A DNA stretch of 64,000 bases from assembly GCA_930367215.1 (NCBI GenBank), contig OV884059.1:71085393-71149392 (forward strand), in the 5' to 3' direction. A program made the translations under genes and the position numbers. Below the pieces are notes generated by a model that was not told where the DNA came from, did no database searches, and saw nothing but the letters and a program-made list of their open reading frames with translations. The stretch comes from Pollenia angustigena (lineage: Eukaryota > Arthropoda > Insecta > Diptera > Polleniidae). Of the stretch, positions 11,046-23,664 are shown one piece after another (the stretch's first letter is position 1; the number at the start of each line of letters is the position of its first letter).

Positions 11046-12669
11046 TATGGAATATATGGCAAGTAGGCGTATATATCGCTAAATGGACTAAAACGTAAAT
11101 ACTTTCTATTAAATTAACTTATAGCGGCAGAAAATAAAGATAAAATGGACTGTATCGCTAATGTCACTGAAAACGGTTGTGACTTTTAACGAAAAATACT
11201 GTACCCCATATTTGGTTAAGTGAAGCAAATGCTATACGTGCTTTGCGAATTCTGTTCAGGACATTATCTCTCGAGCCACCATCTCTAGTAAATATACAAC
11301 CAAATAACTCGATTTTATTAACTCCTTTAAGATAGTTATCTTATATAGCGAGTAGTTTCTTGTTACTAGAATTCGGTATCAATGTCTTCGTCTTGCCGAT
11401 ATTAGTTCGTTGTGCAGCTTTGATTGCTGTATCGGCGATTAGGATAAAGGCTCAGTTAGCCGGAAGTAACAGTAACTTAACCCATAAAAAAGTAAGACCA
11501 ACATATTTCTTACAGATTGAGACATAACATCTTACGTCTCTTGTAAAGGTAGCTCAATTAGTGTGTTGCTAGGAATGGTTGACATTTAAACCGTGAAAAC
11601 TTACAACGCAATGCAAAAAACCCTATGTTGTTTCTGTTTCTTTGGGTTTGTTGTAGTTCCGACACCACCTGCAATTGAATTCGAACCACCAAGCAATTAT
11701 TGCTTAATATCAATACTTTCTAATATAATAAAATCGTATTTTCTTAACATTATTTACAAAAGATTCCTGGTAATGAAAGACAAATGTAAAACGCTCGCCG
11801 GAATTTGGAACGACTTTGCTTTACCAAGTGCTTCACAGTTTGTATTTTTGGTAGACCTACTTTAAACTCTTCAATTCCTCTTTGATTTGGGCCAGTTAAA
11901 TTGATATAAAATTACCCTTTAATTTATTACCAGTGCTCGAATAACAAGTCTTTGATTTCCCGTAACAGACAAATTTTGAAAAAAAAAAAAAACGTTTGTT
12001 ATTTAAAACAAAATCTGATAGTTCGTTCTTGAGTTCTATTGAGTAGTTAACATTACTTTTTTAACTCAATATAATTTTATCTCCTGCATTCAGGACAGAC
12101 ACACTTCAATCAATAGTGTTATCTAAGGCGAATTTATTACAGGTGGTCTTTAAAGCCCAACTGATATTTTTTAGCTTTATAATTGAAGCACAGCCGCGAA
12201 TAACGTTGTATCTAAGTGACAAAATAATTATTTTTCAGGAGGAAAAAAGTTTTTAAAAGGCACCTTGCCATATTTTTAAATTTTTTTTTAAGATTATTAA
12301 AATTAATGATAATAAAAACTTGTATGCAAAATATCAAGAAATTTGAATTTAAAACAACATGCAAATTTACACTTTATTACATTTTTTTAATGGAAAAACG
12401 TTTCATATCTACAAACGCGATGTCATTTAAAACGTTTTCCATTCGCAAGCGGCTGTTTCTGTTTTTGACATTGTACAATGATTTTACGAAAACAAATTGC
12501 TTGTGGTTTCTGTACGAGTTGGACCTTCTGTAGAACCGAAATTATCTGTAATGAATTCGCCTTGGCGCTTACAAGTCATTAGGGGGTTATTTTGTTTTTG
12601 CTTACTCCTTATTAAAAGCCTTATTTAATGCTAAATCTAATTAAAATGAATTTTTTGTATTCCTAACAG

Positions 12670-14090
12670 GCGAATTCGATATGCGCGTAAAATCATGTGT
12701 AGCTTCTGATGGTTCCGGTCATGTCATCAATCTGTCTGATGAGTTTGGTTGTGTTTTACGACCTAAGATGATTTCACGCTTCTTAAAAGCCAGGGCACCA
12801 GACGAGAGGGCAACTGTCATAACGTATGCCTTCTTCCATGCCTTTAAATTCCCCGATGCTCTGAGTGTCCACATCAAGTGTAAAGTAGAAATATGTAGAC
12901 ATGGATGCTTGGATCACTGTCAACTTAACGATAATGCCAATGAGCGTAAAGATGTCATGATGAATGATAACATGATCCATCAAAATCATTTGATAAGTGA
13001 AATGGGCAATGGGGGTTTGGGTGCTGCAGGAGGTGGAGGAGGTTTGGCCGTACCAGCTGGTTTGGGAGGAGGTTTAGGCGGAGGAGATCATCATAGCAGT
13101 ATGGGTGGTCAAACCAATGACATGGGCATGGGTAATTCTGAGGCCGGTCATCATGAGCATGATATTTTCTATGATGACATAATACACAATCGCAAACAGT
13201 TGTCCCAAATTAATAGTGGTATTGCTAATATTCTGGATCAGTTCCATAATGTCCATGAAAAGAATGCCAATTTACCACCCCGGCCAGTGCATGAAGATCC
13301 AGAAGAGGCAGATTTAGAAGACATTTTTGGAGAAGAAGAGCTTGCTGATTTAGATGAAGCTCAGTATATGGAACTACGCAAGAGTGGTAAATTCCCTCAT
13401 GGTCCACGACAATTGGCACAAAAACGCATGGGTATACCCATGGCAGGACCAAGATCATTGGAACCTAAAGTCAAAGATGAACAACCAAGACCAGTTTATA
13501 GACCTCAAGCGGAGGCTTTGAAACAGAGCCAGGAAGATCACATAGACTTGGACCAACATGATGAAGAGGAATCCAAAGAAAGCTCTAACAAAACCCATGA
13601 GGGAGCACCGCGACGTAAAAGACGCTCTATAGTAATTTCTGATCGTAAAGTTCGAAGTGCTGATGTGGGCGTTAGTGGCCTTTACGATGTTATCTCTGAA
13701 GCTGATTTGGCTTTCTCACCCGATATCAAGCAGGAAGCTGTTACAGTTTTCCAAGGCAAGATAAGTGAAGAAGTTGTCTATGGCATTTGCATGCCAGTAC
13801 CTGGTTTCAGTATACTCTTCATTGTGGTCATATCAGCCACTATTGTTTCGGCCTTAATAGCTGGTTCCCTGCTCTATCGCTACCAACTTCAAAAGGAGGC
13901 CATGGAGAAACAGACGCCCATGCCTTTGCAGGGTACCCTGGCCTCGTGGATGACTCTAAGACTGTTTCGCATGCGCGAACAGCAACACCAGTCACAAAGT
14001 GCCCAAAATGCTGCTGCTGTGGTGGCTGTTCAAAATTCTTTAGCTGCCGCTGCTGCTGCTGCCAGCATGACTCACGAATCCGTACAATAA
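12670..14090 (+). CDS. ZP-domain membrane protein, last exon with furin site, transmembrane segment and stop
   Basis: It starts after TCCTAACAG (to 12669), restores the split glycine, and runs to TAA at 14088-14090. The four visible exons give 605 residues without a stop. ZP-C finishes at CRHGCLDHCQ. A glycine-rich linker and an acidic stretch follow (roughly visible residues 220-440). Next is a dibasic furin-type site RRKRR (nt about 13612-13626), a conserved membrane-proximal block, one hydrophobic segment (FSILFIVVISATIVSALIAG) and a short cytoplasmic tail ending in polyalanine. Order and topology fit a type I ZP protein released by furin, as in the Drosophila miniature/dusky/papillote/piopio/trynity group. 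I cannot decide which member it is, so no symbol is given. Confidence 0.93.
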
Positions 14091-15724
14091 TTTTGGCTTC
14101 TCTCAAATATTTTACTCCTACAAAATTGTTTGGCATCACTAGAAATTCTTAATAGTGCATAAGAAAAATAAATAATTTCGCTTAAAGCAAAAATTTACTG
14201 AAAAAATTAATTTATTTATATTTACAAATTTCGGGCATAAATGCAATAGTTATTTATTTATTTTTTATTTCTTATTTTAATTTTATTTTGTTTCAAAAAC
14301 TTTTTGAATTTTGCAATTTGCAAAAGGGGATTTTAATTTTTGTCAAAATTTTTATCATTTAAAGATTTTTTTCTAGTTTTTAAGACTTTAATTTATTATT
14401 CTTAATTATTTTATGTTTATTTTTTTTTTATTAAAATAAATATTTATTTATTGGTGCTTTCTGTGGTGCATTTAGTTAAATCTCACAAATCATACTTTGA
14501 CTATGAAAATCTCAATATCGATTTAAAATTGTATTTTAAATGTTACAAAAATAAAATTGTTTAATATATTTTAAAAGAAAGAGTTTTGGCTTGTATCTAT
14601 GAAATTTAATTTTCTAAAATGTTTAAATAAGATATTTATGTTTTTAATTTGATTTAATTGATTCAATCAAACTTTCTTTAAATTTTATTAAGCCTTTTAT
14701 TTTTTGGTCACATTAAACTTTTTTTTGATAACATTTTTTATTTCTTTTCTTTAGTTGATTAAGTTTCTTTATAAATAATACCATTTGTATTTAGTTAATA
14801 ATTTTGGGTCTTTTAATTATTTTAATTGAAACACTGAGTATTTATTTCTGAGTCAAAATTAAGTCATACTTTTTGAAAAATTGTTAAAAACGAACAAATC
14901 TAAAAATTACTTAATTTTTAAGTCTAAAAAAGAGTACATTTTTGTATACCTAAATGAAAAAGCAATACAAACTTTAATAAAGAAATAAAAACTAATTTAA
15001 TTTTTAAAAATAAATTCTTTCAATTTTAAAATTGCAATTCTTTAGGAACTTTAGGAACAAATTGCATTCAAATGTAAAAAAGTGCTTATACCCTAACCAT
15101 TAATATTTTTTGACGTACTTGTTGAAAAAAATGGAGTGGAAGAAAATTTAACTTTCCCGGGAATCTGAAATACACACTGCACAGTGGCAGCTTTTACAAA
15201 AAAAAAGGTATTAATTGTGAATCAGCAAACGGTTACTCCATTGAAAAAATTTTCAAGAGGCAATTAAGCACTTGTAGTCGAGTTTAAGCTTTGATTTGCG
15301 GTCAAAAAACATATTAGGTGGACTGCCATTTGTTTCCAAGAAGGGCACCCTGGATATTACAAAAATGTATAACGATCCACGAGCCCGGTTTTAAAAATTT
15401 TTAATCAATGAAATGTCCTAACTACCCCGGTTTAATATTTTGCAAATATGTATAAGATTTAAATTTGTCCAGATTTTCTTGAAATATTTTCTATACGTTA
15501 CCAACAAATTGATATATATTCTTCAGAAAGTATAGTGAAAAAATCTTTTGTAATTAAAAAGTTATAAGCATCAGAAGTTTTTTCAACATATGATATTAAG
15601 AAAATTTGTTAAAAGCATCTTATTACAAAAATATATCAGTATATAATATCACTTAAAATAAGCATTAAAATATTTATGTTTTAGTTACATATATTAAAAT
15701 TAAGCATACTTATATCCAATATAC
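14091..15724. other. 3' untranslated region and intergenic DNA after the ZP gene
   Basis: Very AT-rich. Several AATAAA hexamers occur up to about 14.55 kb. No coding sequence or delimited element recognised. Confidence 0.5.
14167..14172 (+). terminator. Candidate polyadenylation signal of the ZP gene
   Basis: AATAAA lies 77 bp after the stop codon. Further AATAAA hexamers occur later (for example near 14446 and 14549), so the true 3' end is uncertain. Confidence 0.4.
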
Positions 15725-16928
15725 ATATGTCTTCTCTTTAATCTTCTTATTTCATTAGTTTCGTCTAAAAGACAAATGGCTAATACGTTGGGGTGTTCAC
15801 TTAATATTTTTAGATATATTTCAGTAAGCCTTTGGACTTCATCCTTCACTTTTGGCATTTTGAGATCGAAATGTATTATATTATTTGTAACATACCATGG
15901 ATTTAAAAAATAAGATTTAAAAAACTTCAGAGGGTTTTTGATTGAAAACGTTGTAAAATTTCTATACTGGAGGTACTGGCTATCCCCCAGTATACGTCCA
16001 AATAGGTTTGAGGAAAGCTTTATAAATTCTTAATTTATTTTCAACACTTAGTGGGGGCTTAGGGCGAAGAAGCCAGTATAATTTTTTAAACTTGATGTTA
16101 AGTTGATCACGTTTGGTTCTGATATGGGTTTTCCATGTCAGTCTTCGGTCAATGTGCATCCCAAGGTACTTGACGCAGGTTTTATGTGGTATTTCTTCAT
16201 TGTTTACTTTGACAGCTCCACAATTTTCTCTCCTTAAGATAAAAGTTATATGACTAGATTTACTATAGTTTACCTTTATATTCCATCTCACAAGCCCGTT
16301 TTGTAAAATGTCTTGCCGCCTTTGTACGAAGAAGGAAGCTTCGGATGGAGAATTGGATTGGATAGAATTTGATACGTGGCTACTAGAACGTTGTCAGATA
16401 TTGGTAGATCAGACGTACAGATCGTATATAAAAGCGGTCCAAGGGCACTACCCTGGGGAACCCCAGCTTCAATTTGTAAAAAACTTGAGTATTCGTTGTT
16501 ATATTTAACATAAAAGAAACGATCCAGTAAATATGATCGCAGAAGCAAATAAAATGGTGTAGGTAAAAGCTTCTTTAACTTGTACAATAGCCCCGCGTGC
16601 CACACTCTATCGATGGCTTGTTGAACGTCTAAAAATACTGCAGAGCAATATTTTTTGTTCTCCAAGGCTTCAGTTATAAATTGTGTAATTCTATGGCATT
16701 GTTCAGGTGTGCCGTGCTTGTGGCGAAAGCCCAACTGGTGTTGTGGTATTATATTGAATTCTTCGACCAATCGCGTAACTCTACGCATAAATACTTTCAA
16801 AAATGTCGCCAGCAAACTTATATATCTGTATGACGAAATGCAGTTTTCCAATTTATTACCTTTGGGTATCATTGTGATCATAGCGTATTTCCATTGTGAT
16901 GGGAAATGGCTAATTCTAATTATAGCAT

Positions 16929-16979
<51 letters not shown>

Positions 16980-17060
16980 TTATTTGATCATAACCTGGTG
17001 ATTTGCTTACATTTAAGTAATCTATTTCTTCGCAGTTAAGATTCTAAAAAAGTTTTGCCA
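15725..17060 (-). pseudogene. Jockey-like non-LTR retrotransposon, degenerate RT fragment
   Basis: Reading leftward from about 17060: CEEIDYLNVSKSPGYDQI, then an (AT)n run inside the coding region. Next come SYRYISLLATFLKVFMRRV, HQLGFRHKHGTPEQCHRI, FLDVQQAIDRVWHAGLLYKL and AGVPQGSALGPLLYTICTSD (nt 16288-16881). A frame change leads to VKYLGMHIDRRLTWKTHI and KLRIYKAFLKPIWTYTGG (15980-16291), and a further degraded tail reaches about 15725. The motif order is that of a Jockey-type RT. The Y-A-D-D catalytic box is missing at the point where the frame breaks, and FLDVQQAIDRV has lost the usual FDKV. It is a dead, 5'-truncated copy. Confidence 0.85.
16932..16976. repeat. (AT)n microsatellite inside the LINE fragment
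   Basis: About 45 bp of uninterrupted AT dinucleotides interrupt the retrotransposon reading frame between SPGYDQI and the next RT motif, so the expansion is younger than the element. Confidence 0.95.
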
Positions 17061-17111
17061 TTTTTTAGCTTAAAAATATCTAATTTTTTTTATAACAATT
17101 GTGATTTTTCA

Positions 17112-17425
17112 AAGTTATTTTTGGGAATACAAAATTTATTATTTATTAGATTTCTGTATGACGTGCTTTATTCCCAATTTTTCATATTTGATAAATACAC
17201 TGAAATTTATTGTTGAGAGAAAGCCAGCTTCTGAGAGCATTTCGCTGGTTGCTTAGGCCAGATCATCAGGAAAACTTTTCCAAAGATTTTAGAAAAGCTT
17301 AAAATATAATATTTATTTGTATAATACTTTTAGCTTTTCTTAAACCTTAAAATCCTTAGAGGAATAAGAATTATAAACACTCAAAGTCTTACTTGTAACA
17401 ATATCAAAACTTTTTTTTTGACTTT
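17112..17425 (-). repeat. Dispersed hammerhead-bearing repeat, copy R2
   Basis: Minus-strand copy with an intact CTGATGA box (complement of 17263-17269) and GAAA (complement of 17240-17243), and stem II arms CTGG/CCAG. The stem III block reads ATGCTCTCA instead of ATGCGCATA, so the closing pair next to the cleavage site is lost. The left edge is set by similarity to R3 and is approximate. Confidence 0.75.
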
Positions 17426-17466
17426 CCTTAAAACTAAAATTTTTTTGGCGAACTATTTATATTTAT

Positions 17467-18804
17467 TAGGGTATTCATTTAATCGGTCTTTTGCTTTAAT
17501 CGGTTAATCGCCCGATTAATTAACCGAGGTTTTGGTTTAATCGGTTACCAATCGGTTAATTTTGTTTTTGATCGGTTAACCGATTACAAATTTCAATATA
17601 TAAAAACGCATTAATTGTTTATTATTTGGAGTTTATTAGTAAAAAAACAATAACATACCAAATTCTTGAACTAAAACGACAAAAAAAACAATTCATTAAT
17701 ATTTAATATGCATTTTTCAATTAATACACAGGGTGTACTATCAAGTCATATCGCCATATTATCCCAAATAATATTTTACAATTGTTTAAAATAAATATTG
17801 TTGTATTTCAAACAAAAATAGTGCTGTGTTCATTGATTCTTCATAACTGCCCACAACAGTTATATCGTCGGCTTAATATCCTTTCAGCACATTTAACAGG
17901 AGAGACGAAAAACTTCTTAATTTTCCTATTTGCAGCTTGATAGAAAATTAAAAATACAGTTAGTTTAACACCCTTCAAGACTTAAATAGAATAAAAACCA
18001 CATGCTGGTCGACGAGGTGTACCTTTTTCTGCCACACGGCATCAAAATCTCAATTTACATAAAAAGTGGATTTAGCCGGTTTGCATATTTAGCCGACAAT
18101 ATATATTTCTTGTAATTTTTTAAAAACATAATATGTATATCCCCCAAATATGTATTTATAAAAAAATAAACTGAGATAATTTTAGTAGTTTCTTTTAAAA
18201 TAATTTTGTAAAAAAAATTCTTTTTTTTTGCCAAAACTTGACTTCTTTCACTTATCGTAGATGAATATCTTATTTCTGAGTCCTGTTCCAGGATTTCTCT
18301 AAACATATAAAAACTCCATTAAAAAACGCCTTTAGAGTTTTTTTTTTAAATTTTTAACACTTCGTATTGTTTCGGTTAATTCTGTTAAAAGACTGATATG
18401 AGAAGATATAAGAAGAAACAAATACATAACTAAACACGTACATAAAACAGAAAAAACGTGTTGGTAATCAAAAATTTAACCCATTTTTCGCCACATTCCT
18501 GTTGATCGATGATAAAGATAAAAAACATTGTAATTTTAGTCACCAGTCGGCGGAAAATTGTTAAAATGAAGATCACTGAACACCTTATTTGTTTTTATGA
18601 AAAATTTTTTTCTATAATCACAAAAAAATGGGTTATAGTACTACAAAATATTGAAAATTTTATCACATCGGTTAATCGGTTAATCGACTGAAATTAATCG
18701 GTTTAATCGTTAATCGAAAAAAGCCAATTGGAAATTAACCGATCAGTTAATCGGGTAGTAATTAATCGGTTAACCGATTGACGATTAACCGAATGAATAC
18801 CCTA
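17467..18804. mobile_element. Non-autonomous hAT element, 1338 bp
   Basis: TAGGGTATTCATT and its inverse AATGAATACCCTA are the ends, with a perfect TSD ATATTTAT (17459-17466 and 18805-18812). Both ends carry many copies of AATCGGTTAATCG in both orientations, likely transposase-binding subterminal repeats. No transposase. Confidence 0.9.
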
Positions 18805-18812
18805 ATATTTAT

Positions 18813-19370
18813 AATGCCAGGGTATCACACAATTTTAGGAGCCTTAACCGCAAAGTCCTCGTTCGACCTAAACCTTCGTAGTTATTTCCTTGGTACTCCA
18901 CCAGTAAAACGTCTGAGTTATATTTGGTTCTCCACCAGTCACATTGAGTTATTAATGGTTCTCCACCAGACAAAACCTTAAATTGAGGTTAAAAAAGATT
19001 GCACAAAATCAAAGGTGACAGCCGCAAAAACCGTAACTCGGTACAGTTATACGACGCCAAGCCATTAACCAATGCGGGGTGACACCGCAAAACGCACGAA
19101 AAGCAGACAAACAAGAACGACCTGATTGTCCTTTAATAAAAATGACAACGAGCGCGAGCTGCTTCTCTATAGTCTATAGTCTCTATAGGCGCCTGCCAGT
19201 CTATACTCAAACATCAATCTTTAACCATTTTCAATTTAACTACCCGTCTCCGCTATCCATCAACTTCGTTAGAACAGCTTGTCGCACATGAATTCTACTC
19301 GTGTAGACTGTTCATGTTTCGTCCATGTGCTGCCATCGTTGCCTTAAAATTCGTCTTAACATTCATGTGC
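18813..19370. other. Intergenic stretch between two hAT elements
   Basis: No gene recognised. GGTTCTCCACCAG occurs twice (about 18920-18970). Base composition is less AT-rich than the surroundings. Confidence 0.4.
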
Positions 19371-19378
19371 GCCATGAT

Positions 19379-20074
19379 TACGGTGACCATTCGTCCTTTT
19401 TTTAAGAGGACAGTCCTTTTTTATGATACGATGTCCTTTAAGATTTTTTTCAAAATAAAGGACAGTAGATTGTCCAATTTTAGCGCATTGTCCTTTTGTT
19501 AGGTTTTGACTTCTTCTTTAAACCCAAAAACTATAAGTTTTATTTTCCCAAACCCCAAAATTTCAACATTAATACAGCAAAACACATTGGTTAACACTAA
19601 TGCCAGCGTTAGATCGAATTATAAATTGTTCGTTCCATTGAAAGCATATTTCCACTCTCAACAAAGGAGCATTATGATATTGCAAAAATTATTTTGATGA
19701 TCCGTGTGCTGTATTGTGGTTACTTAAGAATCACTTTTAATAACAAATTGCAAATTTCAAATGGACTGTGCGGAATTTAAGTTAGTTTAATGTAAAAACA
19801 GCCATATTTAAAGAAATTACTTCTACAGAAATATATAAATTTTGTTTGTTTTAAAGACTTTAACATAATTTTGTTTTCTTTTTATGCATTTCTAGATAAT
19901 TTTATCGATTTGTTCATAGACAATAAAATAAGTATATGTATTAATAGTAGTTCTTCTTGCTAATATCATATTCTTTTAATTAACTTGTTACCTATCCAAT
20001 AACCTTGATACTAATTATCAGTTTTACTACATTTCGAAACGTCCTTTTTTCGTTTGAAATATATGGTCACCATA
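19379..20074. mobile_element. Non-autonomous hAT element, 696 bp
   Basis: The ends TACGGTGACCAT and (inverted) TATGGTGACCAT match, flanked by GCCATGAT on both sides (19371-19378 and 20075-20082), a perfect 8-bp TSD. Subterminal GTCCTTT/AAAGGAC motifs repeat near both ends. No coding capacity. Confidence 0.9.
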
Positions 20075-20293
20075 GCCATGATGTGCCTACAATGTGTTTT
20101 CTATATACAACCAAACGCCACAGGAACAAAAATTTAGACAAGGTAAATAACATGAGGAAAAGATATACAACAGAAAGCTAAGGAAGTCAACAGAAAATAA
20201 ACCGAACAACGAATAAAAAAGAAGATACTGACAATTTAAGCGCCTGTTATATAGTCGTTTTGGAAAACAGTAGATGGCGCCACTTGCTTTGGC

Positions 20294-20345
20294 CAGTGGC
20301 GGATCTAGGCCTGCTTCCTCCCTAGGCCCTTTTTGATTATATAGG
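20294..20345 (+). mobile_element. Possible isolated left end of a hAT element
   Basis: CAGTGGCGGATCTAGGCCTG resembles the common hAT terminus, but no matching right end was found. Confidence 0.35.
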
Positions 20346-21059
20346 AGTGATTATCCAAAAAAAAAATTAAAATTATTGTATATTAGTTTTTATTAATATA
20401 CACACTTATTAGGGTGCTTCAAAATCGTCAACTCTTCAAGGACTGACAATATCAAAGCCTAAACAAAAACAACAACAATAAACAGTGAGTTTATCTTTTC
20501 TAACAGTCCCGACCACAATTGGTTGATTTTTTGTCAACTCTAAATGTAGTTGTAAGTGGGTAAAGAAATTATTTAATTTTTGAGAACCTAATACCCAATT
20601 TGCAGGATAGTATTTAAATCAATATTAAGTTAATTTTCATAACAAACTTAAATCGTACTTAAAACAGATTGGTTTTTTTTTAGTTTTATTTGAAATGTCT
20701 TATTTAATTAAGATAAAAGTATGGTAGCACTACTAAATACAAAAAAAAAAATATTAAAAAGTGTATTTATTTACAAGGTGGTCTGAAAAAACAGCTGAGT
20801 GTTAATGCTTTGCCTGTTGTTATTGTATTGTTGTGAGATTGAGGCCACCTTGCTTAAATATTACAATGTAAACTTAAGTTGAAATTAAGTGTACCACATC
20901 GGTGACTTAAGTTTCACTTAAGTTTTTAGTGAAGAAGAGAATTTTGTATTTAAAACGATTTTAAAAATAAATGTGTTTTAATATCAAACCTGAAAATTGG
21001 CCATAAGTCTGACTTGCAATATATTCATTTTTTGCAAAAGAATAAGCGCGCAAAGCTTA
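20346..21059. other. Intergenic stretch
   Basis: No gene seen. A short inverted repeat around CAAGGTGGTCTG (20775) and GGCCACCTTG (20843), and several ACTTAAGTTT-like words, are the only structure. Confidence 0.35.
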
Positions 21060-21431
21060 CACCTGATCAGGCGCGGATTCAAGGAGGGGGAATAAGGAAA
21101 TTCCCCCCCCCCCCCCTAAATTATAAAAATATGTTTTGTTTATTTCGATAATACAAGAATTCCCAATGATAATATTTTTTTTAAATGTACAAATTTTTTG
21201 GAAACCCCAGCAAGTTTTTTTTTTATTGAATCTCTAACGAAATTTTCAATAATAATTTTTTTTTTTTGTTTTTTATTGAATCTCTTACGAAATTTTCAAT
21301 AAGAGTCCAAATCTTAATCCTAATAGTTATTAAATAGATATTTCCCATGAAACATCTAGTTTACCGTATTCAAGTACTTACTTGTATTCTACATTCAATT
21401 CCAGCAGGTGCCATCTATATCGAAAGACTAA

Positions 21432-21931
21432 GAGCCACTTTTTGGGTTAGAGATTAGCGATTAAATTAACTTTAATCTCCGTATTTAATTTTTGAGTTGT
21501 ATTTTTTTAACTTTTTTTGTTAGTTTTAGCGGCGAACGGTGGCGGTTTAAACCTAAACTTAAATTGTCAACATACACATGTTTAGCATAAAGAACTTGCA
21601 AAAATATAAACAAAAAATACATTTTAAAACATTGCTAAGCACTTTTATATAATTTTTTCATTCTATATTTTTTCTGTAATATATTTTTTCTTTAAACGCA
21701 AAAAATTTCTACCTTGTAAACAATATTAAAATCGCGTTTTTTCTTCTTCTTCTTTGAAAACATCCATATTGCTTGATAAAAAGTTGACATTTGCAAAAAA
21801 TGTTGCCATTTATTTGTGCTCAGTATGGTAGCGCTACATGGTTTAAGCCACCACCCAAAAATATCAAATTCAATTGATACTAGATTAACTAGAATAAAAT
21901 TAACTTTAATCTCAAACCCAAAAAGTGGCTC
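21432..21931. mobile_element. 500-bp TIR element with TAA duplication
   Basis: GAGCCACTTTTTGGGTT at the left is inverted as AACCCAAAAAGTGGCTC at the right apart from one base; TAA flanks both ends (21429-21431 and 21932-21934). PIF/Harbinger-like target choice. No coding sequence. Confidence 0.8.
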
Positions 21932-23664
21932 TAAACGTTTAACTTGATTATGCATGCTGTTGAATTATTAATAAGCCTTAGTAAATGCAATATTTATGTA
22001 TATATGTGTTATATGAATCAAAATTCTATTCAATTATTTTTGACGAAAGCACGCATTTGTCGGGGAAAGCCAGATTTCCTTATCTTTAAGATATTTCAAC
22101 ATACAACAAAAAGTTGTTAAGGAAGAATTTACTGACCTTGTTGTAAACTCATTTGAAGAGGCTTCAAAGGATATTGAAGACATTGATGTGTCAATTAATG
22201 CGAAGGCACTATCACCAATAGTTCTTAAAACTTTGACAAATTTTGGTCTTGACCTAAAAAATTGTGTAGGAGTTGGAACAGATTGGTGTCTTCTAATGTC
22301 AGCAGAAAATGGAGCTGTTCAAAAATTCTGGAAACCGCGACAAATGCGAAACAAACGCCTTGTTATTCCCATAAATCAAACAACTCGATTTCTTAAAGCA
22401 ATAAAGTGCCATTAATACAAATAGCTGTATCATTTGTTTAAGAAACGACAAAATTTTTAAAAAATAATCATCCCAAGCCAAACGCAGTTTTAACAAAGTT
22501 TTTGGAGCCAAACTCTCTACATTATGCGAAATAAGATGGGTGGACCGTCACGACTCAATTTTACACTTTGCAACAAGTGTACATCATAAAGTAGAAGCTT
22601 TGGAACAAATATCTGAGTGGAAAGGTAGCATCTCTACCTTTACATTAAGGAACTCACTTAGAACTTTTGAATTTATTTGCAGAATATACATATTAAGGGT
22701 GATACTTATTGCAACACAGCCGCTTAGTATCATTTTACGAAAGCACGATATAGATCTTCAAAAAGGATCAAGCCTTATCAAAACTTTAAGCATGTGCCTT
22801 GAAGAGAAAAAAATAAAGCCGAAGAACAATTTAAAGCAATTTTTGAAAAAGTTAAAGTTGTTTGCTTAAAATCGAGGTTCCAATCGAAAAGACAAGATTT
22901 AAACGAAATAATTACATTCCAAATGTTGAAGATTACTATCGAGTAGTAGTTACATTTAGAGTTGTCAACCGATTAAGAATAATTCGATTAATCGATCAAA
23001 CAAACCAAAACTCTTGTTCGAATAATTTCTAAATGGCGATTTTCGAATAACGAATAAATCGATGAATTAATGTCGATTAATCGAACAATTTTTTTAAAAT
23101 TAAACAATAAATTAAATGAAAGCTTAGAATTTGATTTATTCTCATACGTTTTTAGTGATTTTATACAAAATGTAGGAAAGTAAAAAATATTGTAGCCATA
23201 GCCCTGACTGTAATTAATTTCAATGTTTATTAAGCAAAAACCCTGTTGAGTACTCATAGTATTCCAAAAATGTATTTTATGTTCTTAAAATGCAAATCTT
23301 TGCAACTGTTTTCTTTTTAACTCAAACGTGTGAAATAGAATAGAAATAAACAAAACGTTAAAAAATTAAAGAACGTGAGGACAAATTTGTAAAAAGGGTT
23401 TTTATAAATGCAAAGTAATGAAGTAGCACTATAGTCAGAAAAAGAAATTACAACAATCGACGCTAAGGAGCTGCAGATATAAGCAAAAATATGCGCTGTC
23501 GTGACGTTAAAAAAACAGAAGTAAAGATTTATTTTTCAAGCTATCAGATTTAAAAATCTTTGCTCGTTTAAAGATACATATAGGCATTTCAGCGAAAAGT
23601 CTGCTTTTTTTAATGTTACGCCAGAATGCAAATAAGGTTGTATTTTAGGACCATGTTGTATAAC

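Larger units (their letters stand above)
9223..12669. other. ZP-gene intron between exons C and D
   Basis: A 3.4-kb intron holding a 131-bp direct repeat pair, a tRNA-like SINE candidate and a truncated Helitron copy (separate entries). The stretch 11050-12669 is otherwise AT-rich with nothing recognised except the small inverted-repeat fragment at 11450-11575. Confidence 0.6.

Noticed and set aside
12783..13458. Minus-strand open frames within the last ZP exon
   Set aside because: They are antisense shadows of the ZP coding exon and carry no recognisable domain.
20775..20853. Small MITE around AAGGTGGTCTG
   Set aside because: Inverted arms of only about 10 bp with mismatches and no target duplication.
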